A stretch of DNA of 64,000 nucleotides from Clostridia bacterium (GCA_016887505.1 CP069393.1:971001-1035000), one strand, 5' to 3'; counted from the first letter of the stretch, positions 34,011 to 42,960 are shown. Made by a program: numbers and translations. The notes: a model not told the origin generated them from the letters alone.

Positions 34011-35717
34011 ATGAATCAAGACCTGTGTTTAGTCATCTCCGGTGAAGCAGGGCAAGGGATTCAAACTATTGAGGATTTGCTCGTCCGCACCATATCTAAG
34101 GAGTATTTTGTATGTTCATCCAAAGACATCATGAGCCGAGTACGAGGTGGCAATAACAGTACAGAAATTCGGATCAGCAGCCAAAACGTATTTGCTTACA
34201 AAGAAACTATCAATCTACTGTTTCTCCTAAACGATCACGCTCTAACTCGTCTACTACCACGGATCAATAGTGAAAGCACTATTTTTTCTGAAGAGGGTTT
34301 TATAGATAAAGGCCATCTTCAAGTTCCAACCAATCAGTTATATTCTATCCCCCTATCTAGTTTAGCAAAAAAAGCGGGTGGTAAGCTTTACACCAACACC
34401 ATTCTAGTCGGTTATATAGTGGCCATTCTGGATTTGAACAAAGAAACTGCGCAAGAATTGATTGCTGATAAATTTTCAAAGAAAGATCAAACCATTATCG
34501 ACCAAAATATTGAAGCCTTTAAACTAGGGTATGAAGCAGGCACTAGCACCCAGTACGAATGTCGCGAGATTAAAAACATCTCGAACATTCCGGAACCAAC
34601 AAATTACAGCATTCTCGATGGCTCTGAAGCAATCTCCATTGGGGCACTAGCAGGAGGATGTAATTATATTTCTTCCTATCCTATGTCTCCTTCAACTGGT
34701 GTACTGATTAATTTAGCGCAAAACGGTGTGGCTTTCGATGTCTTGGTAGAACAAGCCGAAGATGAAATTGCTGCCCTTAACATGGTTCTTGGCGCCTGGT
34801 ACGCAGGAGCTCGTGGCTTAGCAACCACTTCCGGCGGTGGCCTTGCCTTGATGCAAGAAGCCATTTCACTTGCTGGTATAACTGAAACGCCTTGTGTTAT
34901 CCACCTAGCACAACGGCCGGGACCAGCCACTGGCTTACCTACACGCACAGAACAAGCTGATTTAAACCTTACACTCTATGCAGGACACGGTGAGTTTCCT
35001 AGAATCATCCTAGCACCAGGCACCTTAAAAGAAGGTATCGAATTAACCCAAAAGGCATTCTATTTGGCAGATGCCTATCAGGTCCCTGTATTTGTTCTAA
35101 CGGATCAATTCTTTGTCGATTCTTTAGGAATGATGAAACATTTTACATTAGAAAACCAGCTAGATAAACCACATATTCAGAAAACAGAACAAGATTATAA
35201 ACGTTATCTTCTTACAGAAAACGGGATATCTCCAAGGGGCATTCCAGGGTATGGAAATGGTTTCATCAAAGTGGACAGTGATGAGCATACAGAAGGTGGA
35301 ATTATTACAGAAGATTTCGATATTCGAGTTTCCATGACTGATAAGCGCCTAAGCAAACAAAAAAGTATTCTAAAAAACTATATACAAGAAGAATGGTATG
35401 GTAAAAAAGACGCCTCTCAACTAATTATTGCATGGGGCTCAACCCACAGTGCTGTAAAAGAATGGATTGAGCGAAAAAATGATCCAGATATTGCCTACTT
35501 ACATTTAAAGCAACTCTATCCGCTCCCACAATATCTAGGCGATTTGCTAAGAAATAAAACGATTTACTGCATCGAAGGAAACGCAACTGGTCAGTTGTCC
35601 AACTTGCTAACAACGGAATTGGATGCCCACGTAGACTACCGTATCCATAAATATGACGGCGCTCCTTTTTCATTGGAATATATTGAAGAAAGGTGGAATG
35701 AGGTGAATCATGGGTAA
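34011..35717 (+). CDS. korA: 2-oxoacid:ferredoxin oxidoreductase, fused gamma-alpha subunit
   Basis: 568 residues. Residues 1-180 are the gamma domain (ISGEAGQGIQTIEDLL, MSRVRGGNNSTEIRIS) and residues 195-568 the alpha (pyrimidine-binding) domain (GALAGGCNYISSYPMSPSTG, EQAEDEIAALNMVLGAWYAGARG, TTSGGGLALMQEA). With KorB it oxidises a 2-oxoacid (2-oxoglutarate or a branched-chain or indole pyruvate) to acyl-CoA, passing electrons to ferredoxin. GGAGG is 6 bases before the ATG. It overlaps korB by 8 bases. Exact substrate cannot be told from sequence. Confidence 0.93.
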   Translation: MNQDLCLVISGEAGQGIQTIEDLLVRTISKEYFVCSSKDIMSRVRGGNNSTEIRISSQNVFAYKETINLLFLLNDHALTRLLPRINSESTIFSEEGFIDKGHLQVPTNQLYSIPLSSLAKKAGGKLYTNTILVGYIVAILDLNKETAQELIADKFSKKDQTIIDQNIEAFKLGYEAGTSTQYECREIKNISNIPEPTNYSILDGSEAISIGALAGGCNYISSYPMSPSTGVLINLAQNGVAFDVLVEQAEDEIAALNMVLGAWYAGARGLATTSGGGLALMQEAISLAGITETPCVIHLAQRPGPATGLPTRTEQADLNLTLYAGHGEFPRIILAPGTLKEGIELTQKAFYLADAYQVPVFVLTDQFFVDSLGMMKHFTLENQLDKPHIQKTEQDYKRYLLTENGISPRGIPGYGNGFIKVDSDEHTEGGIITEDFDIRVSMTDKRLSKQKSILKNYIQEEWYGKKDASQLIIAWGSTHSAVKEWIERKNDPDIAYLHLKQLYPLPQYLGDLLRNKTIYCIEGNATGQLSNLLTTELDAHVDYRIHKYDGAPFSLEYIEERWNEVNHG

Positions 35718-36558
35718 ATATCATTATGATGAAAATATTGCTTGGTGCCCCGGATGCGGTGACTTCGGTATTCGCAATGCCCTTATAAAAGCACTTGAGT
35801 CCTTGGACCTTGATCCCCACCAATTAGTGATAACTTCAGGCATAGGACAGGCTGCCAAAATGCCCCAATATATCCAGACCAATTATTTTAATGGCTTGCA
35901 TGGCCGGGCTCTTCCGCTAGCTGCTGCCATTAAATCTGTAAATCCTCGGTTAACGGTTATTGCTGAGGGTGGTGATGGTGATATGTATGGCGAAGGTGGT
36001 AATCATTTTCTGCATAACATTCGAAGAAACATCGATATAACACATATCGTGCATAACAATATGGTATATGGTCTCACTAAGGGACAGGCTTCGCCTACCT
36101 CTCAATTGGGGTATAAGACACCTCTTCAAGTTGACGGGGTAATTAGCGAGCCTTTCAATCCACTATTGATAGCCCTATCGATGGGTGCAACCTTTGTCGC
36201 CCGTTGTTTTTCCAGCAACGAAGAGCACTGTGCTAAAATCATCGAGCAAGCAATTCTGCATAAAGGGTATGCCCTCGTTGATATCTTTCAGCCTTGCGTC
36301 AGTTTCAATAAGGTTAATACATTTGCTTGGTATAAGGAAAACACCTATTACCTAGATGAGAAGGATCCAACTGATTCAATTGAGATGGCCTTTAATAAAG
36401 CACAAGAAAGCTCGCCTTTTCCTTTGGGAATCCTATACCAAAAGAAGGGTAAAAAAACGTATGAAGAAAACTGTGCTGTCTACAAGATTAGCGACCAACC
36501 AATCATCACAAGAAAAAGAGACCTATCTGCAGTTCAAAAACTAATCGACCACAAATAG
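35710..36558 (+). CDS. korB: 2-oxoacid:ferredoxin oxidoreductase, beta (TPP) subunit
   Basis: 282 residues. WCPGCGDFGIRNAL gives the iron-sulfur Cys pair; the TPP site is VIAEGGDGDMYGEGGNH with IVHNNMVYGLTKGQASPTS. A further Cys in IFQPCVSFNKVNT completes the cluster ligands. No separate ferredoxin-like delta subunit is encoded nearby, as usual for the two-subunit Kor type. Confidence 0.94.
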   Translation: MGKYHYDENIAWCPGCGDFGIRNALIKALESLDLDPHQLVITSGIGQAAKMPQYIQTNYFNGLHGRALPLAAAIKSVNPRLTVIAEGGDGDMYGEGGNHFLHNIRRNIDITHIVHNNMVYGLTKGQASPTSQLGYKTPLQVDGVISEPFNPLLIALSMGATFVARCFSSNEEHCAKIIEQAILHKGYALVDIFQPCVSFNKVNTFAWYKENTYYLDEKDPTDSIEMAFNKAQESSPFPLGILYQKKGKKTYEENCAVYKISDQPIITRKRDLSAVQKLIDHK

Positions 36559-36641
36559 TGCTTTATAACCTATTCAATGACCAGTTGGCAGGGAGTAAAT
36601 TTAGAGTATACAGTACGGTTTGTAAAAAGATATGAAATACT

Positions 36642-36684
36642 AAAAAAGGCTTTAGAAATTCTAAATGGAATTTCTAAAGCCTTT
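36642..36684 (-). terminator. Terminator of the tRNA operon
   Basis: 17-bp stem AAAGGCTTTAGAAATTC/GAATTTCTAAAGCCTTT with a 6-base loop, followed on the minus strand by TTTAGT. It may also stop korAB read-through. Confidence 0.85.
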
Positions 36685-36710
36685 ATATTCTGAAAATGAA
36701 TTACTATAAG

Positions 36711-36799
36711 TGGTGCCCGAGACCGGAATTGAACCGGTACGAGGTTTAACCCTCGCAGGATTTTAAGTCCTGTGCGTCTGCCAGTTCCGCCACTCGGGC
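36711..36799 (-). tRNA. tRNA-Leu (anticodon TAA)
   Basis: Minus strand starts GCCCGAGTGGCGGAACTGGC and ends CTCGGGCACCA with encoded CCA. Anticodon loop CTTAAAA; a long variable arm (GCGAGGGTTAAACCTCGT) marks class II. Last of six tRNAs. Confidence 0.96.
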
Positions 36800-36812
36800 C
36801 CAAGACAAATAG

Positions 36813-36887
36813 TGGAGGCGACGCCCGGATTTGAACCGGGGATCAAGGAGTTGCAGTCCTGTGCCTTAGCCTCTTGGCTACGTCGCC
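36813..36887 (-). tRNA. tRNA-Cys (anticodon GCA)
   Basis: Acceptor GGCGACG pairs with CGTCGCC; anticodon loop ACTGCAACT; TpsiC arm GGTTCAAATCC; encoded CCA. Confidence 0.95.
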
Positions 36888-36890
36888 ATC

Positions 36891-36965
36891 TGGAGCGGAA
36901 GACGAGATTCGAACTCGCGACCCTCGCCTTGGCAAGGCGATGCTCTACCACTGAGCCACTTCCGC
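36891..36965 (-). tRNA. tRNA-Gly (anticodon GCC)
   Basis: Acceptor GCGGAAG pairs with CTTCCGC; anticodon loop CTTGCCAAG; TpsiC arm GAGTTCGAATCTC; encoded CCA. Confidence 0.96.
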
Positions 36966-36977
36966 GTTTTATTTATG

Positions 36978-37053
<76 letters not shown>

Positions 37054-37067
37054 AAAGATATCAAAAA

Positions 37068-37143
37068 TGGCGACCCCGATCGGATTTGAACCGACGATCT
37101 TCGGCGTGACAGGCCGACGTGTTAACCACTACACCACGGGGCC
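37068..37143 (-). tRNA. tRNA-Asp (anticodon GTC)
   Basis: Acceptor GGCCCCG pairs with CGGGGTC (one G-U); anticodon loop CTGTCACG; discriminator G and encoded CCA. Confidence 0.96.
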
Positions 37144-37148
37144 ATTTT

Positions 37149-37224
<76 letters not shown>

Positions 37225-37244
37225 GCATCTTTGACGCAAGTATG

Positions 37245-37273
37245 ATTATACTGATGATAGACGTGAATGTCAA
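37245..37273 (-). promoter_or_regulatory. tRNA operon promoter
   Basis: Minus strand -35 TTGACA (37268-37273), 17-base spacer, -10 TATAAT (37245-37250): full consensus, 20 bases before tRNA-Val. Confidence 0.9.
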
Positions 37274-37321
37274 CACTTTTAACATCATTTTTTACTTACG
37301 CCAATTATTCAAAAATGCTTT

Positions 37322-38776
37322 TTATAAATCGTATAGAGGCCTATATAGCGGTGCCATCGCCTCGTTCAGTTTCAGATAAATCTGGTAATACTCTTGGTAC
37401 TCTTGGGTATTCTTTTCAATCGGTTCCATACTTTTCTTAAGTTTAATCCAGCCTTGCTCTAACTCTGAATAATCCGAGAATAGGCCCACAGATAGACCAG
37501 CGATATAAGCAATCCCCATTGCAGCGCCACCACTTTCAGGAACCTCAACTGGACGGCCTAAAGCATCGCTAAGTATTTGACACCACAAATCGGAGTTAGA
37601 GCCACCTCCAGTGACTACAATACGATTTACGGTATCTTCTATTGCATCCATACCCTGTTTCATTCCAAAGGTTAAGCCTTCCAATAATGAGCGGTACATA
37701 TGCACAGGTGTATGGGTAAGTCCCAACCCAAATATTGAGCCCTTGGCTACAGCATCCGGTTCAGGTGTTCTAATGCCCATATAATGCGGTAATGTAATCA
37801 ACTTATCCGACCCAATGGGTAACTTAGTAGCCTCCTCGTTTAGCCGGTCATAGCTATAGCCTTCACCAGCTATTTTTGTTCTAAGCCATTCTAGCCCTTG
37901 ACCGCAAGCAATCATATTGGCTTTCCATTCTACCGTCCTACCCGTATCCGAAATATGGATTGAATCTATCACATCAAATAATTCTCGCTTACACATAATT
38001 TGGGTGCCGGCAGTACCCAAATAAATCATCATGTCTCCCTTATGCACAGCCCCATAGCCCACAAGACTAGCATAGCTATCCCCAGTACCAACGATAACAG
38101 GAATGCCTTCTGGCAAACCAGCCTCTGCAGCACGCGTATTGGTTGTACCTACAATTTGGTTCATGGGACCTGCCGGAGGTAGCTTGTTTTTATCAATCCC
38201 CAGCAAATCACACTGCTTTTGATCCCAATCATTTTTTTCAACATCAAATATTTCGCCATATACATTTGCGGTATCAACATCAACCATCGTTTTACCCGTC
38301 AGTTTGGCTACCAAATAACTATGCGGCAAAGTAAAATACTTGGTCTTTTCATAGAGATCAGGCTCATTCTCCTTAAACCAAAGAATCTTAGGCACCACCT
38401 TTTCCAAAGATATCTTTGTTTCGAGCTTTTCATTAGCCTCATCTAATTGTTTCACAGCTCTGTTGTCGATAAACAGAATGGAATTCCTAAGAGCTGTATC
38501 ATTTTCATCCACTGCCATCATGGTAGGCACTAAAGCATCTACCCCAATCGCTTTAATGTCTGTCGCGTCTATACCTGATTTTTCAAGCATAGATTTAGAG
38601 AGTTCTTTAAAAGACTCCCAATAATTTGTTTCCGGATCATGTTCCGCCCATCCAGCATGTGGGCGCAGAATCTCATGTGGTTTAGTTGCTTCAGCCATAA
38701 TACGACCTGAACAGTCTAAAATCATGCCTTTTGCACTTTGAGTTCCGATATCGAAACCTAGTAGATAGTCACTCAT
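37322..38776 (-). CDS. FGGY family carbohydrate kinase (xylulokinase-like)
   Basis: 484 residues. ATP-site halves LLGFDIGTQSAKGMILD (residues 4-20) and RIVVTGGGSNSDLWCQILSDALGRPV; VGTGDSYASLVGYGAV in the sugar-binding middle. ATG 38774-38776 follows AGGAGA. Paralogue of the kinase at 21074. It is the last gene of the gntR operon and is separated from the dehydrogenase gene by a 102-base gap with a perfect hairpin. Likely phosphorylates a ketose that the zinc dehydrogenase makes from a polyol; the sugar is unknown. Confidence 0.9.
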   Translation of the reverse strand: MSDYLLGFDIGTQSAKGMILDCSGRIMAEATKPHEILRPHAGWAEHDPETNYWESFKELSKSMLEKSGIDATDIKAIGVDALVPTMMAVDENDTALRNSILFIDNRAVKQLDEANEKLETKISLEKVVPKILWFKENEPDLYEKTKYFTLPHSYLVAKLTGKTMVDVDTANVYGEIFDVEKNDWDQKQCDLLGIDKNKLPPAGPMNQIVGTTNTRAAEAGLPEGIPVIVGTGDSYASLVGYGAVHKGDMMIYLGTAGTQIMCKRELFDVIDSIHISDTGRTVEWKANMIACGQGLEWLRTKIAGEGYSYDRLNEEATKLPIGSDKLITLPHYMGIRTPEPDAVAKGSIFGLGLTHTPVHMYRSLLEGLTFGMKQGMDAIEDTVNRIVVTGGGSNSDLWCQILSDALGRPVEVPESGGAAMGIAYIAGLSVGLFSDYSELEQGWIKLKKSMEPIEKNTQEYQEYYQIYLKLNEAMAPLYRPLYDL

Positions 38777-38792
38777 AATTTCTCCTATACAC

Positions 38793-38821
38793 ATATAGGA
38801 TATGCTAAGCATATCCTATAT
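38793..38821 (-). repeat. Perfect 14-bp inverted repeat between dehydrogenase and kinase genes
   Basis: ATATAGGATATGCT-A-AGCATATCCTATAT. No T run follows on the minus strand, so it is not a standard terminator. It ends 17 bases before the kinase start and could stabilise or divide the mRNA. Confidence 0.75.
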
Positions 38822-38878
38822 CCTAACTATTTTCTTATTGACCTGAAACCTTTTGGAGATTGTTTCAAGGAGTAGTGT

Positions 38879-39919
38879 CTAGTTTTCTTCGTTAAATAAA
38901 AGTACCACTCTATATGTTTCCATAGCTTGCGCTCTTTCAAAGGCCCTGTCAATATCCTTTAGAGAATATGTTTCAGAAACCAAATCAGATACATCAATCA
39001 GTTTCTCTCCTAAAATCCTTGCAGACTTTTGGAAGCTGTCTTTGGTTGTTTTGATAGAGCCTGTAATTACAATCTCATCATAGTGAACATCGTTTGGAAT
39101 AAAGCCCACCGGTTTTGCAGGGCGAACTGAACCATAGATGACCATGGTGCCACATTTAACTATGCATTTAAGGCCTTCTTCGATTGCCTTATTGCCTCCT
39201 GCTGTGAAGTAGCAGGCTTCTGCACCCCGTCCTTCCGTAATACTCTTAACAAAAGTACGTAAATCTTCTTCTAGCGGGTTAATTGCATAATCTGCACCAG
39301 CCTTTAGTGCCATTTCTCTTCTAGCAGCATCCGGCTCGCTTACCACAACGATTGCGCCTTTTAGTTTAGCCAATTTGACATGAAGAATTCCCATTACGCC
39401 GGCACCCTGCACAATTGCCACGTCTCCATAAGCAAGATGGCCTTTTTCTACACTTCTGACCACACAAGCCACGGGCTCAGCCAAGGTTGCATACGTCTCA
39501 TCTACGCTTTCAGATATTGGGAACACTTCATAACCTTTGACTAGCATATACTCAGCAAGTCCACCAGGTCCCCACATTTCGCCTGGCTCATGTGTTTCGT
39601 CTGCATTTTCGCACAGATGGTCCAATCCTCTACGGCAGAAATAGCATTCCCCACAACGTGTCAAGGAAGCCACAACAATTTTTTGGCCAGGAACTAGATT
39701 TTGAGCTACACCCTCGCCACATTTGACAACTTCGCCACAGATTTCATGGCCGCCATGAAACGGATAATCTTCCACACCACCGTTATAGTAGCGTTGCTCC
39801 ATGGTACACAAACCAACTGCTTTTACTTTTACTAAAACCTGCCCATATCCGGGTTCCGGAATTGGTGCATCTTGTATTTCAAATGTTTCTTTTGCTACAA
39901 TTATTGCTTTTTTCATCAT
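38879..39919 (-). CDS. Zinc-dependent medium-chain alcohol/polyol dehydrogenase
   Basis: 346-residue MDR enzyme of the threonine/sorbitol dehydrogenase group. Catalytic zinc: VGLCTMEQRYY (Cys) and FHGGHEICGEV (His-Glu). Structural zinc Cys quartet in RCGECYFCRRGLDHLCENAD. Rossmann loop VQGAGVMGILHV and Glu/Asp at VVSEPDAARR favour NAD. In operon order it follows the DhnA aldolase gene by 6 bases. Probably oxidises a polyol or sugar alcohol. Confidence 0.9.
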   Translation of the reverse strand: MMKKAIIVAKETFEIQDAPIPEPGYGQVLVKVKAVGLCTMEQRYYNGGVEDYPFHGGHEICGEVVKCGEGVAQNLVPGQKIVVASLTRCGECYFCRRGLDHLCENADETHEPGEMWGPGGLAEYMLVKGYEVFPISESVDETYATLAEPVACVVRSVEKGHLAYGDVAIVQGAGVMGILHVKLAKLKGAIVVVSEPDAARREMALKAGADYAINPLEEDLRTFVKSITEGRGAEACYFTAGGNKAIEEGLKCIVKCGTMVIYGSVRPAKPVGFIPNDVHYDEIVITGSIKTTKDSFQKSARILGEKLIDVSDLVSETYSLKDIDRAFERAQAMETYRVVLLFNEEN

Positions 39920-39925
39920 TAACCC

Positions 39926-40702
39926 CTATCTGAGAATCTTCTCAATATCCATTTTGCTGGCATTGCCATGAATTACTTCAGCAAGAGCTTTCGCCATCAG
40001 TTTGGGATTCTCATGTCCCCATACATTACGGCCGATTGCTACACCGCTTGCTCCTGCATCAATGGCATCTTTGATGGAACAAACAAAGTCTACATCGTTG
40101 TCAGTCTTTGCACCACCCAATACTAAAATGGGTACAAAAGAATGCTTTACAACATCCGCAAATCCCTCACAATAGGGCATTTTTATCATATCAACGCCGA
40201 TTTCACTAGCGATTCTAGCATTTGCAGCTAGATTGGTTACATTCTTTAATTCTTTAGGACTATCGAAACCACCTGGAACCATCTCACCTATCACTGGCAT
40301 ATTCCAAGGTTCGCATTCATTAACAGTAGCTGCAATTGCATCTAACGTAATTTCTTCAACGCCAGTACCAGTACCACCATTTACGATAACTGCATCAGCA
40401 GCCAAGGATAACGCTTGTTCTACACCAAACGTTTTTCTACTCTCATGAGCATCTTTGGACATTAGTGTTGGTGGCAAGTCGGTGCGCATAATTAAGCCCA
40501 AACCTATCATCTGATCAGCATATTTTTTTGCAGCACCCGGATTCAACAACACGCCGTCCGCTCCGCCTTCTTTGATCAGTTCGATAATCTCACCCATGTT
40601 TTCCAAACCAGCAGGTGCACTAAACGTACCATGATCCATCGCTACAATAAATGCCTTACCATCACTCTTCAAAATATTGCTCAGTCTACGTTCTTTTCCC
40701 AT
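39926..40702 (-). CDS. DhnA/LsrF-type class I aldolase, second copy
   Basis: 258 residues. AFIVAMDHGTFSAPAG, EMVPGGFDSP, DMIKMPYCEGF with the Schiff-base Lys, ILVLGGAKT and VAIGRNVWGHENP. Clearly a paralogue of the aldolase at 20.3-21.1 kb. GGGAGG precedes the ATG. It would cleave a phosphorylated ketose made by the kinase of the same operon or of the partner locus. Confidence 0.88.
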   Translation of the reverse strand: MGKERRLSNILKSDGKAFIVAMDHGTFSAPAGLENMGEIIELIKEGGADGVLLNPGAAKKYADQMIGLGLIMRTDLPPTLMSKDAHESRKTFGVEQALSLAADAVIVNGGTGTGVEEITLDAIAATVNECEPWNMPVIGEMVPGGFDSPKELKNVTNLAANARIASEIGVDMIKMPYCEGFADVVKHSFVPILVLGGAKTDNDVDFVCSIKDAIDAGASGVAIGRNVWGHENPKLMAKALAEVIHGNASKMDIEKILR

Positions 40703-40724
40703 AATAACCTCCCATTTCTATTTA

Positions 40725-41327
40725 CTACAGCAAGCTCTGTTCGATGTCTTGTACCCATCTTTTTCCCAGTTTTTTTGCCGTATCTAACAATGATTCATTT
40801 TCTTTGACAGGGTAATAATCTGTCTTATGTGCATATATATTCTCATAATGCTCCGCATTAATGTCGTTGCATAAATGATCTATAATGGCTTCTTGCCTAT
40901 TGCAGCATTCATCGCCAAAGCTACCATTCGTTCCAGCGAATATCAGTTTCTTTCGCAAAGCAATTCTACTTTGGAATGTCCACGATTCATCGTCGTTTTC
41001 CACCATTTCGTTATAACGGAATTGGCGATCAATGAACATCTTGCACTGAGCATTCATACCGCCATAATAGGTCGGCGCTCCCACAATTACACCATGGGCA
41101 TGCTCAATCAAAGGATAAATATCATCCATGTCATCTCTTAAAGAGCATCCATTCACCTTACGGCAATAGCCACAGTCTTGACATGGTCTAAATTTCAAAC
41201 TATTAACGTAGACTTTGTCTATGTTAAGTGTAATACCTGATTCTTTGGCACCCTCAAGTACAGCATCAATCAGTGTGTCCGTATTTCTATGTTTCTTGGG
41301 TGAACATACTACTGCCAATAAATTCAT
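40725..41327 (-). CDS. NADPH-dependent FMN reductase / iron-sulfur flavoprotein-like
   Basis: 200-residue flavodoxin-fold protein. AVVCSPKKHRNTDTLIDAVLEG is the FMN phosphate loop, FRPCQDCGYCRKVNGC a Cys cluster of the type seen in iron-sulfur flavoproteins, and GAPTYYGGMNAQCKMFIDR the flavin ring loop. Electron transfer or quinone/FMN reduction is likely. Its place between gntR and the aldolase in a sugar operon is unusual. Confidence 0.85.
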   Translation of the reverse strand: MNLLAVVCSPKKHRNTDTLIDAVLEGAKESGITLNIDKVYVNSLKFRPCQDCGYCRKVNGCSLRDDMDDIYPLIEHAHGVIVGAPTYYGGMNAQCKMFIDRQFRYNEMVENDDESWTFQSRIALRKKLIFAGTNGSFGDECCNRQEAIIDHLCNDINAEHYENIYAHKTDYYPVKENESLLDTAKKLGKRWVQDIEQSLL

Positions 41328-41338
41328 CCAGTATCCTC

Positions 41339-42073
41339 CTAGGACTCCCTATAAAGTTTCATTTCAAATATATACTTATCTCCTCTGTGCCAGGAATAAG
41401 CCAACTCCATAGGTCTATTGTTATCACTATAGGTAATTCTCTCAACAAAAAAAATAGGGCTTCCTTCATCAAGTTGGAGATGCTTCGCAATTGCACCACT
41501 CGTAGTTCGCGCTTCCATTCTCTGCTTAGCTTGTATGGGGTCAATCCCATATTCTTTGCTTGCCGTTTCATAGAGTCCATGATTAATAAAGTCATGATGA
41601 TCTAAATTCGGAAACATCTTTACTGGTAAGTAGCTTTTTTGATAAGACATAGCCTCTTTGTTAGCATACCGTACCCGCACCAAGCAGAATACTTCTTCTT
41701 CTGCCTTCAAATTGAGTATCTCCTGTACATCCTCATCTGGATACATCTTCGTCATGGAAATTACATCAGAATGCGTTTCATAGCCCTTTTTCTTCATATC
41801 ATCTGCAAAACTTGTTAGGGTGGCTACAGATTTTTCTACTCTTGGTTTGCAGACAAAGGTTCCTTTACCATGAACCCTGTATAGTTGACCATCCGTTACC
41901 AGCTGCGTTACTGCATGTCTAGCCGTCATGCGACTAATCTCATAGCGTTTGGCTAGTTTTTCTTCCGACTCAATGCGATCGCCTGGTTTCAAATCTCCCT
42001 TGTTGATTCTTTCTAGAATTTCCTGTTTGATTTGGTAGTAAATGGGTATCGGTGTACTGGTATCAATTGGCAT
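41339..42073 (-). CDS. GntR family regulator (HutC/UTRA type)
   Basis: 244 residues. N-terminal winged HTH: PIYYQIKQEILERINKGDLKPGD, SEEKLAKRYEISRMTARHAV, and the wing LYRVHGKGTFV. C-terminal UTRA ligand domain ends PMELAYSWHRGDKYIFEMKLY. ATG 42071-42073 follows GAAGGAGAAAA. It is the first gene of its operon and two GTATATAC sites sit in its promoter, one within the spacer and one after the -10, so it is probably self-repressed. The same site is found at the kinase operon at 22.7 kb. Confidence 0.93.
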   Translation of the reverse strand: MPIDTSTPIPIYYQIKQEILERINKGDLKPGDRIESEEKLAKRYEISRMTARHAVTQLVTDGQLYRVHGKGTFVCKPRVEKSVATLTSFADDMKKKGYETHSDVISMTKMYPDEDVQEILNLKAEEEVFCLVRVRYANKEAMSYQKSYLPVKMFPNLDHHDFINHGLYETASKEYGIDPIQAKQRMEARTTSGAIAKHLQLDEGSPIFFVERITYSDNNRPMELAYSWHRGDKYIFEMKLYRES

Positions 42074-42092
42074 TGTTTTCTCCTTCACACAC

Positions 42093-42104
42093 GTATATAC
42101 GACT
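42093..42104. promoter_or_regulatory. GntR operator copy 1
   Basis: GTATATACGACT, 8 bases after the -10 box on the minus strand, identical to 22681-22692. Confidence 0.72.
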
Positions 42105-42112
42105 ACACAAGT

Positions 42113-42141
42113 ATTATAGTATATACATGAGAAAATATCAA
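42113..42141 (-). promoter_or_regulatory. gntR operon promoter
   Basis: Minus strand -35 TTGATA (42136-42141), 17-base spacer, -10 TATAAT (42113-42118). A second operator core GTATATAC fills 42119-42126 inside the spacer. The -35 box lies in the T tail of the rnpB terminator. Confidence 0.82.
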
Positions 42142-42170
42142 TAAAAAATAAAACGTCACTGACGTTTTAT
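42142..42170 (-). terminator. rnpB terminator
   Basis: 10-bp stem ATAAAACGTC/GACGTTTTAT with a 3-base loop, followed by TTTTTTAT on the minus strand. Confidence 0.85.
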
Positions 42171-42185
42171 CTATAAGCAATAAAG

Positions 42186-42545
42186 TGGGAAGCACTGTAA
42201 GCCTGATTCTGTCTAGGATAATCATCTTTCTTACTTTGTTCTTAACAAAGCACCCGGGTTCGGTTCATTTTCCTAAACCGGGTTCCCCTCTCAGAGGGTT
42301 TCTAGCAAGGTGGGGTTTACGTCGTCTCACTCCCATCGTCGCCGATGGGCATCGTCACTATGGCACTTTAAAGATATTCTCATCCACGAGGGATGATTTC
42401 TCTGCCGTAAGGTTACCCTCCCGTGGTTTGCACCACGCACCTTTCCTGTAAGCAGGCTCCACACCCGGTGTAAATCACCTCTCAGCTTACGCTAGCCAGG
42501 ACTTTCCTCACAACTATTGTTGCGCGATTATCTTATGCTTCCTAC
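42186..42545 (-). ncRNA. rnpB: RNase P RNA, bacterial class
   Basis: Catalytic RNA of RNase P that removes tRNA 5' leaders. The minus strand begins GGAAGCATAAG, has GAGGAAAGTCCTGGCTAGC (conserved GAGGAAAGTCC), and ends AGACAGAATCAGGCTTACAG then TGCTTCC, which pairs with the 5' GGAAGCA to form P1. GCTTTGTTAAGAACAAAG and other local stems fit the fold. About 360 bases. A TATAAT about 8 bases upstream of the 5' end is a likely -10. Confidence 0.93.
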
Positions 42546-42564
42546 AACATTATAATCTAGTTCA

Positions 42565-42594
42565 ATAAAAAAGGGAACCGAAACATCAGTTCCC
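42565..42594 (-). terminator. Terminator of phoU and the LpdD-like gene
   Basis: GGGAACTGA-TGTT-TCGGTTCCC followed by TTTTTT on the minus strand. The stop codon of the LpdD-like gene lies in the stem. Confidence 0.85.
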
Positions 42595-42960
42595 AAGAAT
42601 TTGCAATATTTCTTTAAAAAATAAATCACATGTATCTATGATTTTTACGATAGAATCCTTATCAATTCTTTCCAAATGAATGCCCCCGGTCACTACAACT
42701 GGTTGATTTAACGTTGCAGCTAATATTTCAGCATTCTTCCTAAGTGGTGCCTCATCCAAATGTCCGATGCGATTGAATACCGATGAAGTAGCACTTATAC
42801 TGCCATCACCTGTCAAGCTGGTTCTTGGCTCAGCTAGAATTAGGGTCCCAATATGCGAATCCCCTCCACCAATCGCCACTACCACACCTCTATTCATTCT
42901 CGTGATATGCGCCTCAAGCTTCACTAAATCTGTACTTTTTTTATGTATGTATTGTTTCAT
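42586..42960 (-). CDS. LpdD-like protein (proposed prenylated-flavin chaperone family)
   Basis: 124 residues. VVVAIGGGDSHIGTLILAEPRTSL, ISATSSVFNRIGHLDE and PVVVTGGIHLERIDKDSI resemble the small LpdD proteins encoded with UbiD-type gallate decarboxylases and thought to help load prenylated FMN. I recognise the family by memory of these motifs only. It shares one base with the phoU stop (TGATG). The only UbiD in the window is 26 kb away at 15.9 kb. Confidence 0.6.
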   Translation of the reverse strand: MKQYIHKKSTDLVKLEAHITRMNRGVVVAIGGGDSHIGTLILAEPRTSLTGDGSISATSSVFNRIGHLDEAPLRKNAEILAATLNQPVVVTGGIHLERIDKDSIVKIIDTCDLFFKEILQILGN

